Below, piece by piece: positions 1-9,651 of a stretch of DNA of 16,187 nt (the stretch's first letter is position 1; every line of letters begins with the position of its first letter). The stretch is from the NCBI GenBank assembly GCA_013054445.1, contig JAAMPI010001307.1:1-16187 (forward strand), read 5' to 3'. Under the pieces are notes generated by a model. The model worked only from the letters and a program-made list of their open reading frames with translations. It did no database searches and had not been told where the DNA came from. Made by a program: the position numbers and the translations under genes. This DNA is from Cudoniella acicularis (lineage: Eukaryota; Ascomycota; Leotiomycetes; Helotiales; Helotiaceae).

Positions 1-55
1 AGCTGCCCAACTTCAAGTTCTATAAAACTATTAGACATGATGCAGAACAGAAAAT

Positions 56-441
56 TCATGAGAAACACAAACGTTGAGCAGCGTTCACAAATTGCTCGGT
101 CACATCCATAGCGATGATTCCACTGCTTTTCAACTGGGGCGCAGGGGGAGGTTCAGAGTTGTAGGCAGCAAAAACCGCCGCGGACGGATTCCTTGGGCCA
201 TCTTCGATGTCAAGGTCTGCTACCTCTAAAAATTGTTAGCTTCTGTAAAAATGTTAAGGAAAACGTCCTCACGCCGGTGAAAGTCGACCGCTCCACTGAC
301 ACTGATATGCATGATCCCGGTTAACGTGCTCTTCTGTCGTGCTCTGGGACTTTGGAGGCTCAGCCAAATATTTTCGAGCGGTCGACCGATTTGGTTACCG
401 GACAAATCCGGAACCCTCGCTTGACAGTTGAAACTGGCGTT
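56..441 (-). CDS. Possible 3' end of an unrecognised minus-strand gene (two candidate exons)
   Basis: Reading leftward, an open frame runs from 441 to 273, is interrupted by a candidate 47-nt intron (272-226; GTGAGG donor, GCTAAC branch point, TTTTTAG acceptor), and continues in frame through 225-56 to a TGA at 58-56. The joined frame has about 111 codons. The second exon encodes a 55-residue tail with balanced composition, including DLDIEDGPRNPS, a Pro-rich stretch (SEPPPAPQ) and an ending AMDVTEQFVNAAQRL, which looks coding. I recognise no family. The upstream end is unsettled: a stop lies just before 441, next to a possible TAG acceptor, and no start codon was identified. It could also be a chance open frame or a decayed gene. 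What is seen is the frame and splice signals; that it is a gene is inference. Confidence 0.3.
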
Positions 442-969
442 CTAGAGGATTGTAATCGGGCGCCGCCAGCGCATTTAAGATGGATCAGCTGGATTGGAAA
501 TGATAGAGTTGCACAAGCCAGCGAGGCTATGCAAGCCTCCAAGTCACCCTGATGTAAAAAAAAAAACGGAGCCAGAATGCCTCTGCAGGGCTTGTCGATG
601 TCAGGCCAGTCAAATTCTCACCACCCCCAAGGTACCAGAACATAAAGGATGATTAGAACACACTTTCCGGAACAGGATTGGAAAAAGTTGGAGAAAATTT
701 GGGATCGATTATGCGATGCCACTAGAGAATTGCCTCAATACTTGGTTACTCCTGGAAAGCTGCGAGACCAGAACCCTCCGAATTTGTTGCTCTCATTCGT
801 ATCACAATCACCAAAGCATGAAATAATGGTTCTGGTGGTCCTTTTCAATTGCTGAACCTAAGCCCCTCATTCACCAATGATACAATGTACAAAGTCGTCC
901 CCGCCGGCTTGAATTTTCAAAGCCGCCCATCCAGCCATGCTAGTTTCCGTCCGTTGCGCGTCCTCGTGT
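442..969. other. Intergenic stretch, probable ATP15 3' flank
   Basis: No supported gene. It holds an A-homopolymer of 11 near 556-566 and a 68-codon plus-strand open frame (649-855) of unclear meaning. The part next to 970 should contain the 3' UTR of ATP15, which is transcribed leftward. Confidence 0.4.
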
Positions 970-1357
970 TTATGATGATTGCGAACCAGCCTCTGCAAAT
1001 GAAGCCGCATTTGCTTCCGCAACGCTCTTCATCTCGCCTTGCTTGCCGTTCTACATCAAGAGAGCCGTCAGTCAACCCTCCTTTTCAGTGACCACCACCA
1101 ATTCAAAGCACACTCACGTTCCATTTGGCAAATCTCAGCTCCATCTCCCCTCTCCTCTCAGCTGCCAATCTCAGGTCATCCTTCAAGCTTCGTCGAACAA
1201 CTCGTGCGGCGACCGAGAGGTATTTGTTGTAGCTAAATAAGAAGCCAGTCAGTCAAATCCTTCTGCGAGCGAAGGCCAGCTCAATTGTGTGGGCCAGGTA
1301 GGGTAAAATATAGCTCTAGACATACGTAAGACCTGATGCTTTCCACGCGAATGCCAT
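970..1357 (-). CDS. atp15: F1-ATP synthase epsilon subunit (Atp15), mitochondrial
   Basis: Exons on the minus strand are 1357-1326, 1232-1118 and 1050-970. The introns are 1325-1233 (93 nt, GTATGT donor, TTGACTGAC branch region, TTTAG) and 1117-1051 (67 nt, GTGAGT donor, TGACTGAC, GTAG). The spliced CDS is 228 nt, giving 75 residues. The product starts MAFAWKASGLTYNKYLSVAA, continues with an Arg-rich helix (ARVVRRSLKDDLRLAAERRG) and then LRFAKWNNGKQGE. This is the pattern of the small eukaryotic epsilon subunit: an N-terminal W-x-x-A-G-x-x-Y segment, then a basic amphipathic helix. Yeast Atp15 is about 60 residues, so this is slightly longer, with an Ala/Ser-rich tail. The subunit sits in the central stalk of the F1 part of ATP synthase on the matrix side, with gamma and delta. 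No cleavable presequence is evident, as usual for the family. The exons are too short to appear in a simple ORF scan. Identification is by remembered family pattern; the exon joins are consistent in phase. Confidence 0.93.
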
Positions 1358-1689
1358 TGTGTCTTTGGAATCGGGAGGTGAGATGTGGTGGTTTGAATGG
1401 TCGTGCTGAAGATGGAGCTGTCAAGCTCTCGGTTTTCAAAAATGGATGCCCGGAAGAAGCCGGTAGGAGTCACGTGATGGTAATACCTCCATTTCTCCTT
1501 CCTCACTCCTTACCGGTATTTCGAGTGCTTTTTAGTTCAGACAAGAATTCACTGGTTGCATTCTTCACCCACAGCACGACTATATGATACGACAAGCAAG
1601 TTAGACATAAAAGATTTATTGAATATCTACAGTACACTCTAGGAGCTGTTGATACACCCCATGCTCTACTCGCCAAACCCCGCAAAATT
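1358..1689. other. ATP15 upstream region and QCR2 3' flank
   Basis: This 332 bp gap separates the ATP15 start codon from the QCR2 stop codon, both on the minus strand. It must hold the QCR2 3' UTR and the ATP15 promoter and leader. The only motif I single out is the TCACGTGA palindrome at 1470-1477. Confidence 0.5.
1470..1477. promoter_or_regulatory. TCACGTGA palindrome upstream of ATP15
   Basis: A perfect 8-bp palindrome with a CACGTG core lies about 113 bp upstream of the ATP15 start codon. In ascomycetes this core is bound by basic helix-loop-helix factors such as Cbf1, which is linked to respiratory gene promoters in some yeasts. Its position fits a promoter element for ATP15. That it is bound here is inference. 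Confidence 0.4.
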
Positions 1690-3265
1690 TTATACCTTAA
1701 GACCAAGCTCTTCCGCGTAAGGAAGTACATACAGATCACCGACGCTTGAAACTGTGGCCTTGCCCTCCAATAGTGCCTTGGCTGCCTGTGAATGTGTGTT
1801 AGCTCGAGGGGATATGGCGAAATCGATAAAGATTGCAAAATAGAGTCACGTACCGATTTCAGCTTGTCGGCACTAACAACTTCTACAGCCTTGCCAACCT
1901 CGTCGATCTGGAAAGGCTTGCCCCCATGAACAAGACCGGCACCAGTTGCCACCAGACCTGCTTCAATGTTCTGTCCTTCTTCCAGTGCACGGTATTTCGC
2001 CAGAGCCACGGCCTTGGTGAAATCTTCCTTACTAATTGATCCTTCGGATATGCTCTTCAGGGATTTGATGGCTTCAGCTGAGGCGCCGCGAATTGCTTGC
2101 GCGGAACCGCTGAATTGAATTGACAACAAACCAGCATCGGAGTAAGAGTAGTGAGTTGTTGAGGCACTGGCTCCAGGGAATGATGATGCGGCCTTGGAAA
2201 GAATAGAGAATCCAGGTGACCATTTGATGCTTGATTTCCCGCCAAGAAGAGCGGCCAAAACAGCAATTTCGGGCTTGTAAGATGCACCAGATGTGAAAGA
2301 GCTTGAGCCAGGGAAAGCAATGACCACCGAGTTGCCAGAGCCGTGAGAAATCCGCTCCTCGCCACCATAGTACTTGGTAGGTTCGCTCGACAATTTGAAT
2401 GTGGAAGAGGCAGGGACTTCACCGAAGAATTCGCCGACCCATTTGGACAACTCAGCCTGGCTGGCGCCGTTTGCAACAATAGCGATATTTGGCTTAGCGT
2501 ATGCATCCAATGCAAATTGACGAATGCTTTCTTCATTCAGGTATTTTGACAGAGGAGTGGAGGAGCTTGGGTAGAGTGGTGTTCCAAGACCCCTGTGGAA
2601 TGCCAGACCATGTGCTGAATTGATAGCTAGCTCTGATACGTTTGCAAGAAGCTTCTTTTGTGAGAGCTTTATGACCTCCTCGACCTCCTCGTGGTACTCG
2701 TGAGCTACCCAATTGATTAGCGACACAGTATATTAAGCCCATTAATCGGTGCCTACCAGTATATTTTGTCTGCGAGATAACTTCACCCAGCAATTCCGTA
2801 AAGTATGGCAGGTCTTCTCGGAGGAATTTGGCTTCGATGACAAGGGATTCCCGGGTGTGATACGAAGTCAATTGGCCGCCTAGAAGTTCGGATTCTCTTG
2901 TAATTCGAAGGGCAGATCGCTTTTGAGTGTTCTGAAGATGGATGAAGGGTCAGTCCTACCTACAAGCCAGGTCGGCTATGTCTGAGATTGGCTCATACCT
3001 TGAATGCGAACTGCTCGAGTCCTACAGTGAGGCCGGGTAAAGGTTGATATCTGGTTCCAGCCTTGGCCACAATAGCAAGCTTTGTCGTGGGCCCTGCAAC
3101 ATCTCTGCTTGCAACCTTCACGCCGCTGACATCCGCGGTCTCGTACGAGAACGAGGTTGATCCAGAGACACTAGCAGCTAGACCGCGGCGATTTGAAGGC
3201 TTCGCACAGCATTGCCTGCGAAGGGCAAGCTGCGCATTTCGTCCAATCGCCGACCGTGAGATCAT
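1690..3265 (-). CDS. qcr2: Cytochrome bc1 complex core protein 2 (Qcr2), mitochondrial
   Basis: Exons on the minus strand are 3265-2999, 2931-2757, 2704-1854 and 1785-1690. The introns (2998-2932, 2756-2705, 1853-1786) are 67, 52 and 68 nt. Spliced length is 1389 nt, giving 462 residues. The N-terminus (MISRSAIGRNAQLALRRQCC) is rich in Arg and hydroxylated residues and lacks acidic ones, a typical matrix presequence. Then comes an M16-peptidase-like fold with LAIVAKAGTRYQPLPGLTVG and an LLGGQLTS segment. At the place where active processing peptidases carry HxxEH, this protein reads VGLEQF, so the zinc site is absent, as expected for core 2. The C-terminus ends VGDLYVLPYAEELGLKV, matching Qcr2 homologues. 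The protein is a structural subunit of complex III in the inner membrane, facing the matrix. The frame is open upstream to 3544, but the presequence supports the start at 3265. The gene is divergent from RPC82 across about 300 bp. Confidence 0.95.
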
Positions 3266-3564
3266 TGTTCGGAGGGTATGGGCGTGGGCGGAATCGCGAT
3301 GTTTGGGCAATTGTGAGGTCGTTTGAAGCTCAAGACAGGAAGATTTCGGAGCCCCAAAACCAAAGTAGCTTGGCTGCGCTGCTACGGCTTCTTTAGCGAT
3401 AAAATTGGACTCATCCCCGCCGTCGCCTCGATTTGTCCCCCACCACCAAAATATTTCCTCGTCCAAACTCCAAACTCGCAGACTCAACTTTAAAATCTTC
3501 AATGACGCACCGGTAGCATCTGTGGAAGCTCTAGAGTCTTGCATTAGTCTCTAGCAGCAATATC
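3266..3564. promoter_or_regulatory. Divergent QCR2 / RPC82 promoter region
   Basis: The two start codons face away from each other with 299 bp between them, so both promoters and both 5' leaders must fit here. I see no clear TATA box. The minus-strand frame of QCR2 stays open through most of this region, and I read that as chance. Confidence 0.6.
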
Positions 3565-5826
3565 ATGTCTCGAGTAAGTGCATCGCTCTATTTAGTTCTT
3601 TTCGACAATTATTTCCCTCCTGCAAGAGCTCTAGCCACTGACCCGTAACCAGTCACAAAACGCAGTCGAGCTTTGCGCTCTTCTGGTCGACGAGACCTAT
3701 GGAGAACTGACTTCCGTGCGTCTGCCTTTTCAGCCCACCATTGAGTATTCCTCGACTGGAAGCCCCGCATGCTTTGACTAGGATGGGTGATTTGGGTTGG
3801 TTTGGTCAAAGCTGACTTGCAATACAGCGGATCTTCACCATTTTACTTCGTCGGGGAAGACTACCCATATCTGCTTTATCGCAACATACACGCCTTACAC
3901 CTCGTCAATTACGACACGGCCTCGCCGTCCTCGTCCAACAGAACCTTGTATATCACCATACCGAACCTAGCACTAGTGCGACTCACTATGAAGCAAACCA
4001 CGATGCTGCATACGCTCTGGTACGCTCTGGGAAGATTATGGATGCAGTCGAGAACAGATATGGAGGTCTTGCTCGAGACCTGGTCCACAATCTCCTCCTA
4101 TTGGGACACACCAAAGTATCTGATCTCGCAGAAGCATATGAGTCAAATCAAAAAGAGGCCGCCTACGGAAAGAGCAATGGTCATCCTACCATTAATGGGG
4201 TCAATGGTCATGCTAAGGTTCATGCTACTACTGTCGGTCAGTTGCACAACGTCCTATATCGATTGCTCGAGGCAGGTGTGGTTGAGCCTGTAGTCGAGAA
4301 TATGCTCCGAAGCCCCTCGGACATATACAATAAATTAGAGAAGGAGATCCTCAAAGAATCTTATGGAGGTAGCACAAAGGGCACTAAGCAAAAGGAAGAG
4401 GTCGCAGGAAGAATTCGCGACGGCCTACAGGCTTTGCGATCCGAAGGTCGGGATTGGAAATCCAAAGCAAACAAGCGGCCATTGAACGGCGAGCACACTA
4501 ATGGCATCAATGGCTCCACTAAGCGTAGAAGATTATCTCACGGTGGTGGTGTTGTCAATGGTGATCATGTCTACGAAGATGATGGGACAAGACTTGACGT
4601 GGGTTTCTCAGCTTCTCGGAGCAGGAAAAGAGTGCGTGCTGACATCCAAAAAGCCTGACTTGGTTATTCGCATCAATCATGAAAAGTGCACAGTGGTACT
4701 TCGAAATCTGCAGCTTGTCGAACTCGCCAACACCAGAATTGGCAAAACAACATCTCAAATTTATGCACAGCTACTTAGGCATATAGAAGAGAAGATTCCC
4801 CGATGCCAGCTCGATCCAAAAGTTGATGATCCTGACGACATTTCAGAGGGCCCGTCGGTCTCGACAATGGAAATTGCTGCTGCTCTAAGTAAATCAATAA
4901 ATGTCGGGACTGGAATTGGCAAAACCTTAGAGAAGGATAAGGACAAGGAGAAGGTTCAGGTCAAGAAAGGAGTAAAAAGAAATGCCGATGAAATGGAGGC
5001 CGGCGAAGCAGCTCATACAAATGGAGAGCAGAAAGATGCAAACGGGAACGGCGCAGAAAATGACCACGACTCCGAGGAAGACAGCGACGATCCTTTCGCG
5101 GATGAGCCTGCCACGAAAGCAGTGAAGCGGCCTACAGTCACTTTTCAGGACAAGCTTCCCAAATCAGGAGGTGCTGAGGAGAGGGAGAACCGAATGACGC
5201 AAGTCAAAAACCACCTCCAGCTACTTGCGGAGGATGAATATAAATTCATTCGAAAATGCGGTATTCGGGGTGTCGGGGAATGGACGGTGGACTTCGCCAG
5301 GCTTGTTGGGTTCATGCGAGAGGCCGAGTTGGACCAACTTCTTTTTGAAAATTTCGGCCAAAGTGGTCGGCGCCTGGCACGAATGATGCGGAAACTTGGG
5401 AAGCTTGATGAGAAACAGTTGCCAAACCTCGCACTCATGAAGCAAAAAGATGTTCGAACGAAGCTAGCAGAGATGCAGATGGCAGGAGTTGTCGATATCC
5501 AAGAAGTGCCAAAGGACAGCAGTCGTTCCAACAACGCACGCACTATTTTTCTCTGGTATTTCGATCCGGATAGAGTTTCCGCGATCCTCCTGGATAAGAT
5601 CTACAAGGCGATGTCAAGACTCCTCCAACGCCTAGATGTTGAGCGTAGACAAGCTCATGGGATTCTTGAGCTTACTGAACGTTCTGATGTGAGAGACCAA
5701 TCCCCAGAAGAATATCTAACAGGAGCTCAACTCAACGATCTTCATGATATTGAACGCCGAGAGCAGACTTTGATTGGGCAAGTGGCCCGCCTCGATGAAC
5801 TTGTTGGCATATTCAGGGATTACTAG
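3565..5826 (+). CDS. rpc82: DNA-directed RNA polymerase III subunit Rpc82 (RPC3/C82)
   Basis: Exons are 3565-3573, 3653-3715, 3828-4598 and 4654-5826. The introns are 3574-3652 (GTAAGT, CTGAC, CCAG), 3716-3827 (GTGCGT, GCTGAC, ACAG) and 4599-4653 (55 nt; GTGGGT, GCTGAC, AAAAG). Spliced length is 2016 nt, giving 671 residues, close to yeast Rpc82 (about 650). The first exon encodes only MSR. The N-terminal winged helix reads CALLVDETYGELTSRIFTIL and then RLTPRQLRHGLAVLVQQNLV. Removing the third intron gives LDPDLVIRINHEKC, the conserved junction of the family. A charged, probably disordered stretch (about residues 375-440, with SEEDSDDPFADE) precedes the conserved C-terminal region, which contains LMKQKDVRTKLAEMQ and VDIQEVP. 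The end is a coiled-coil-like helix (LDELVGIFRDY). Rpc82 forms the Pol III-specific C82/C34/C31 subcomplex needed for initiation at tRNA and 5S genes in the nucleus. Confidence 0.95.
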
Positions 5827-7327
5827 CTATGGGGGCAAAATGGACTGGGGTTTTGATACGATATTTGGTTGCGAGCATTTGCATGGGCCGGCGTCACATC
5901 TCTGCATCTTTGGACATGGCGTTAAGTCGTATAGTGGCGGATGAATACTCCCCGCTAAATGGATGACTTTGTGATACCATAGAAATGCTAGTTAGCTCTT
6001 AAAGCAACAGCATGTGCATTCAAATATGACATGTTTGTCTACTATCGCTGTGGGCGCGCTTGTTTTGTCTTTTCCATAGTCTTCCATTTAAGCTTAATTC
6101 CCAGCGCCTCTCCTATGAATATGGATGGCTATGGCACAGAAGATTATGAGGATAGTATCACCGATTTTCAAGCCGAATGGCGCTGAGAATTTCCATAAAG
6201 TTAACAGTTCTTTACTCCATATGAGATTGGTTTACGTCACTTGTAACTTTTGTTAGTAATATACTTAAGGCTCCCAAAGACTTCTATCCGAATCCTTGCT
6301 TTTTAATTCTGAATAAAGAATTCATTTCATTTTATTTGATGTTGTAAGACTAGTCTTCTTAGAAAGCTATGATTCTTGAGAGGCAAAGAATAATTGGTAA
6401 GTTATTTTGTGAAATACATTTGTCAATGCTGCTTCAAGCTAGGAACTTACGAAGTCTTTGGCTAAGAATTGCGAGAAGAAAGCATGGAGGTTTGATTGTG
6501 ATTGTGTTTATAGCTTGAGAGTAGGAACTCTCTTAGATACTGATGGCTTAAGTTTCGTACCGGTCCAAGAGGAAAGGGTGCATCATCCAGCATGACGAGA
6601 GACTAAGAGTCAAAATCGAGGAAGCACAGAGAAGAACATCAATCCAGAAAGATCTATATTTATTGGAGATGTTGTGGAGACTAGAAATTCCTCTTTTTTG
6701 GAAGACGGATGAATGAATGACAGGGAGCGAGTAAAATATCATTTGAATATGCGTGTTCGAGCTGCAAGAAGCTGCATATGAAGTGTGACCACTCAGCCTA
6801 ATTATCATATATTTATTGGTCCGTACCACCACACTTTGAGCTATCCCACACTTGTAATGAACCAATATTGGATTTATTTGAGTTGAGATCAGCACAGAAG
6901 ATGGTCTGACCAAAGCTCCATGTTCGAGTTAGAAAAATATACTTATTTTCAAAAAATAAGTAGAAAACCTAGGCCAATTTTGAAACATTAACAGAGACAT
7001 GAAAGTTCTGAGTTGCACTGTTCCTTAAATTGTTAAATTTTGAGAAAGGTTACAGGATGGTTCGAATTTGTTGAAGATCTGCAGAGTAAGGTCTGACGGG
7101 GGTTCCTGCTCTGCCGAGCTCGGACCATGCAAGATCGAAAACCTTCGGGGAATCATGCGCGTGCAGGAGACTTTTTTTTTCTGATCGCAGAAAGAATTGC
7201 GACATAATTTTCATCCCCACATTCTTTTCAGGAAACGCCGTTTCTTCGACCTCCTCTGCCATTCCCTCTATATCTGCCATCCAGTCACATTTCCAAAATC
7301 CCCTTAATTGTCGAATATCCCGCCGTC
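5827..7327. other. Gene-poor AT-rich intergenic region (1.5 kb)
   Basis: No supported gene lies here. The left part should hold the RPC82 3' UTR, and the CT-rich last 100 bases look like the GGC1 5' leader. From about 5990 to 7040 the DNA is visibly AT-rich, with many stops in all frames. A minus-strand open frame at 6548-6913 (121 codons) has no recognisable similarity and low coding character. Small structures include a 6-bp hairpin (6517-6532, GAGAGT/ACTCTC), the 9-bp hairpin listed separately, and a CRE-like TTACGTCA at 6232-6239. A long noncoding RNA or an old degraded repeat is possible but not shown. Confidence 0.5.
6941..6961. repeat. 9-bp perfect inverted repeat (AT-rich hairpin)
   Basis: ACTTATTTT at 6941-6949 is the exact reverse complement of AAAATAAGT at 6953-6961, with a 3-base loop. 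Flanking bases are AT-rich and do not extend the stem. It may be chance in AT-rich DNA or a remnant of a small element. Confidence 0.6.
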
Positions 7328-8624
7328 ATGTCTCCGATAGCAGTTGCTGGGGCGTCGAAAGACTTCAAGAAAGAGTCCACTTTGGCAAGATTATTAGGTT
7401 CAGGTAAGCTTGTGGCATTTTCAATTATCTCTTGGGATATTATCTGACTTTGTGCAGGATCTGCCGGTATTGCTGAGCTGGCTGTCTTCCATCCTGTATG
7501 CTCGAGTCGAACCCCCCAACAACTAGGAACCACACTGACCCATTGAAGGTCGACACAATTGCGAAACGGTTGATGAGCAATCATGGAAAGGTATAATGCT
7601 ACTGGGTTTTGTCCCATTGATATCGTAGGAGAAAGTCTAACTTATTAGTAGATTGTATCTGCTGCTCAACTGAACACGGTCATATTCAAGGATAAGGCCG
7701 CTGCCCCTGTTGGAAAGAAGTTTTTCTCCCTATTCCCAGGTCTAGGATATGCCGCAGGCTATAAGGTAGATACAATTGGCTTTCCCACTGTTAGGATGAT
7801 GCTAATGACACCCCAGGTCCTTCAACGAGTGTACAAGTATGGAGGTCAACCATTTGTACGAGATTACCTAGCAAAGAACCACGGCAGCACGTTCGACAAC
7901 ACATTCGGACCTAAGACTGGGAAAGCCATGATGCACTCATTGGCGGGAAGGTGAGCAAACAAATCGGTTATATTTGTTTTCCAGCTACTGACAGTTTTTC
8001 CAGTTTGATCGGAATTGGCGAGATTGTTCTTCTTCCTTTGGACGTTCTTAAGATCAAGCGACAAACAAACCCTGAGGCTTTTCGAGGACGAGGTGTAGTT
8101 AGAATTGTGCGGGACGAGGGATTTGGTTTATATAGAGGTTGGGGGTGGACTGCTGCAAGAAATGCCCCTGGATCATTCGCTGTTAGTATTGCCCATGATG
8201 CTTTGCTCAATGTCTCTAATAAGCGTGTAGCTTTTTGGTGGATCAGCATTCACAAAAGGTTACTTCTTCGGCCTGACGGATTACAACAAAGCATCTTGGT
8301 TTCAAAACTTTATCGCCTCAATCGCTGGTGCCTCAGCGTCCCTCCTCGTTTCAGCTCCTCTTGATGTTATCAAGACTCGAATCCAGAACAGAAACTTTGA
8401 CAACCCAGAAAGTGGTTTCCGGATTGTCGGCAGCATGATGAAAAATGAAGGAATTACAAGTTTCTTCAAAGGATTAGTACCAAAGGTGTGTTTCTCCTCC
8501 ATGTGTGTTTCGTCTCCGGATACTAATATTTTAATAGCTTTTGATGACTGGTCCAAAATTGGTCTTCTCTTTCTGGCTTGCACAGACTTTAATTCCGGCC
8601 TTTGATATCGCGCTATCTAAATAG
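7328..8624 (+). CDS. ggc1: Mitochondrial GTP/GDP carrier (Ggc1/Yhm1)
   Basis: Eight exons: 7328-7403, 7458-7495, 7549-7590, 7652-7765, 7817-7950, 8004-8181, 8231-8485 and 8538-8624. The seven introns are 49-61 nt, all GT-AG, with branch-like sites such as ATCTGAC, CACTGAC, GTCTAAC and TACTAAT. Spliced length is 924 nt, giving 307 residues, the size of a mitochondrial carrier. The three repeats carry FHPVDTIAKR, LLPLDVLKIKRQTNPE and APLDVIKTRIQNRNFDNPES. The first lacks the basic residue at the last signature position, as I recall for yeast Ggc1. Further near-identical blocks are LARLLGS, LFPGLGYAAGYKVLQRVYKY, GWGWTAARNAPGSFALFGG and GPKLVFSFWLAQTLIP. Yeast Ggc1 exchanges mitochondrial GDP for cytosolic GTP across the inner membrane and affects mitochondrial DNA and iron homeostasis. 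The start at 7328 is the first ATG with the expected short N-terminus. Confidence 0.96.
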
Positions 8625-8994
8625 AGTGGTGAGCTACTTCTACGGTTTCAATTAGCAAAAAAGGTGGTGGGGGTTGGACAAAAATGGCGTTAAAGCGTTG
8701 ATGACATATAATACACTTCTTGTACAGTAAATAGCTTGCTGCCTTGCTAGGGCTCATAGAAACATACCTCAACTCAAGTAGGACTACCCGCAAGATTTGG
8801 GCCGTCTCTGAACATCATTAACACAATGGGTAAATAATCATGTGATCTGCCGATTCCGTCCCGAGTCCCGACCACAGCTTGCAGATGCATCGTGAGAAGT
8901 TGCCGAGCTTTGTACATAATATTCCGAGCTCGACCCCAAAACCCAAACCTCTATTCAACGGTTTCAACTCAATTATTGAAAGCTAGTCCTTGCA
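8625..8994. other. Intergenic: GGC1 3' flank and NCE101 promoter
   Basis: This 370 bp stretch contains no gene I can support. It must hold the GGC1 3' UTR and the promoter and leader of NCE101. A CT-rich, C/A-rich leader lies at about 8930-8990, just before the NCE101 start. Confidence 0.5.
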
Positions 8995-9251
8995 ATGCCA
9001 GCCCCAGCTCACATCATATCAAAGATTGGTGACCCAATCTTTGCCGTCTTCATTGGCTTGTCAGCAGCTGCAACACGCATCAACCGCGAGGAGAGAGAAC
9101 TGGGCCGCAGCACTCAGCAGACAATAGACGCGGGCCTTAGGTACCTTACATCTACTCCCTCAAAGATTATTCGACGTTCAAAGTTGATCATTGTGTGTGC
9201 AGGAGAATCGGATTATCAAGGGGCCGTGATGATGCAGCCAGGAAGGACTGA
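8995..9251 (+). CDS. nce101: Nce101-family small membrane protein (non-classical export protein 1-like)
   Basis: Exons are 8995-9140 and 9203-9251, with a 62-nt intron (9141-9202) using a GTACCT donor and a TGTGCAG acceptor. Spliced length is 195 nt, giving 64 residues. The first exon encodes a short N-terminus, then ISKIGDPIFAVFIGLSAAAT, a single predicted membrane helix at about residues 11-27, followed by a charged, conserved segment (RINREERELGRSTQQTIDAG). Splicing joins AG|G to give LRRIGLSRGRDDAARKD and a TGA stop; reading through the intron would give an unrelated tail. This pattern matches the fungal Nce101 family. The yeast member was linked to export of leaderless proteins, but the molecular activity is not established, so function here is by family name only. 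Confidence 0.88.
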
Positions 9252-9651
9252 AAAATAAGGGAAGCCTGGAACTCTGGAAAGAGCTTCTGATGTGATGATA
9301 CAAGGCATGGAGCGCGAAGTAGGAGCGTTGCAACCAATGGTGTGAGGAAGGGGAACTGGGTTTCCCAAATTGGAGGGCACGATGAACACGGGGAAGGAGC
9401 AGGTCGTCAAGGAAATGGCGTAGAGGGAGCTTCTGTTTCGACCATTTTCTTCACCAACACATCAATTCTGGAGACAAGTATTTATCCATTGGCATACATA
9501 CACTCAACAATCCATTGGGCCATCATTACTTCTTCTCACATCAGGCTTAATCCTTCCGTATACATATTCCGCCCAACCAGCTTCACGGAGACCCTCGTGC
9601 CTCTTACAGCCATCGATCTTACCGTTATTTGTGCCTCTCGGTCTTGTTACC
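9252..9651. other. Intergenic: NCE101 3' flank and leader of the next gene
   Basis: No gene supported in this 400 bp. The right half is CT-rich and probably is the 5' leader of the orphan gene that starts near 9652. An open frame at 9342-9671 is not convincing as coding. Confidence 0.45.

Noticed and set aside
556..566. A11 run as a possible retrotransposed poly(A) tail
   Set aside because: No target-site duplication or element body is visible next to it.
3266..3544. N-terminal extension of QCR2 upstream of 3265
   Set aside because: The frame is open, but the product of the extension has no targeting character, while the protein from 3265 starts with a classical presequence.
6548..6913. Minus-strand open frame of 121 codons
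   Set aside because: No recognisable motif, AT-rich composition, and no supporting start context or splice partners.
7050..7280. Minus-strand open frame of 76 codons upstream of GGC1
   Set aside because: It overlaps the CT-rich GGC1 leader on the opposite strand; the leader composition explains the open frame.
7500..7515. B-box-like GGTTCGACTC on the minus strand
   Set aside because: It falls in an intron of GGC1 and lacks a partner A box and acceptor stem.
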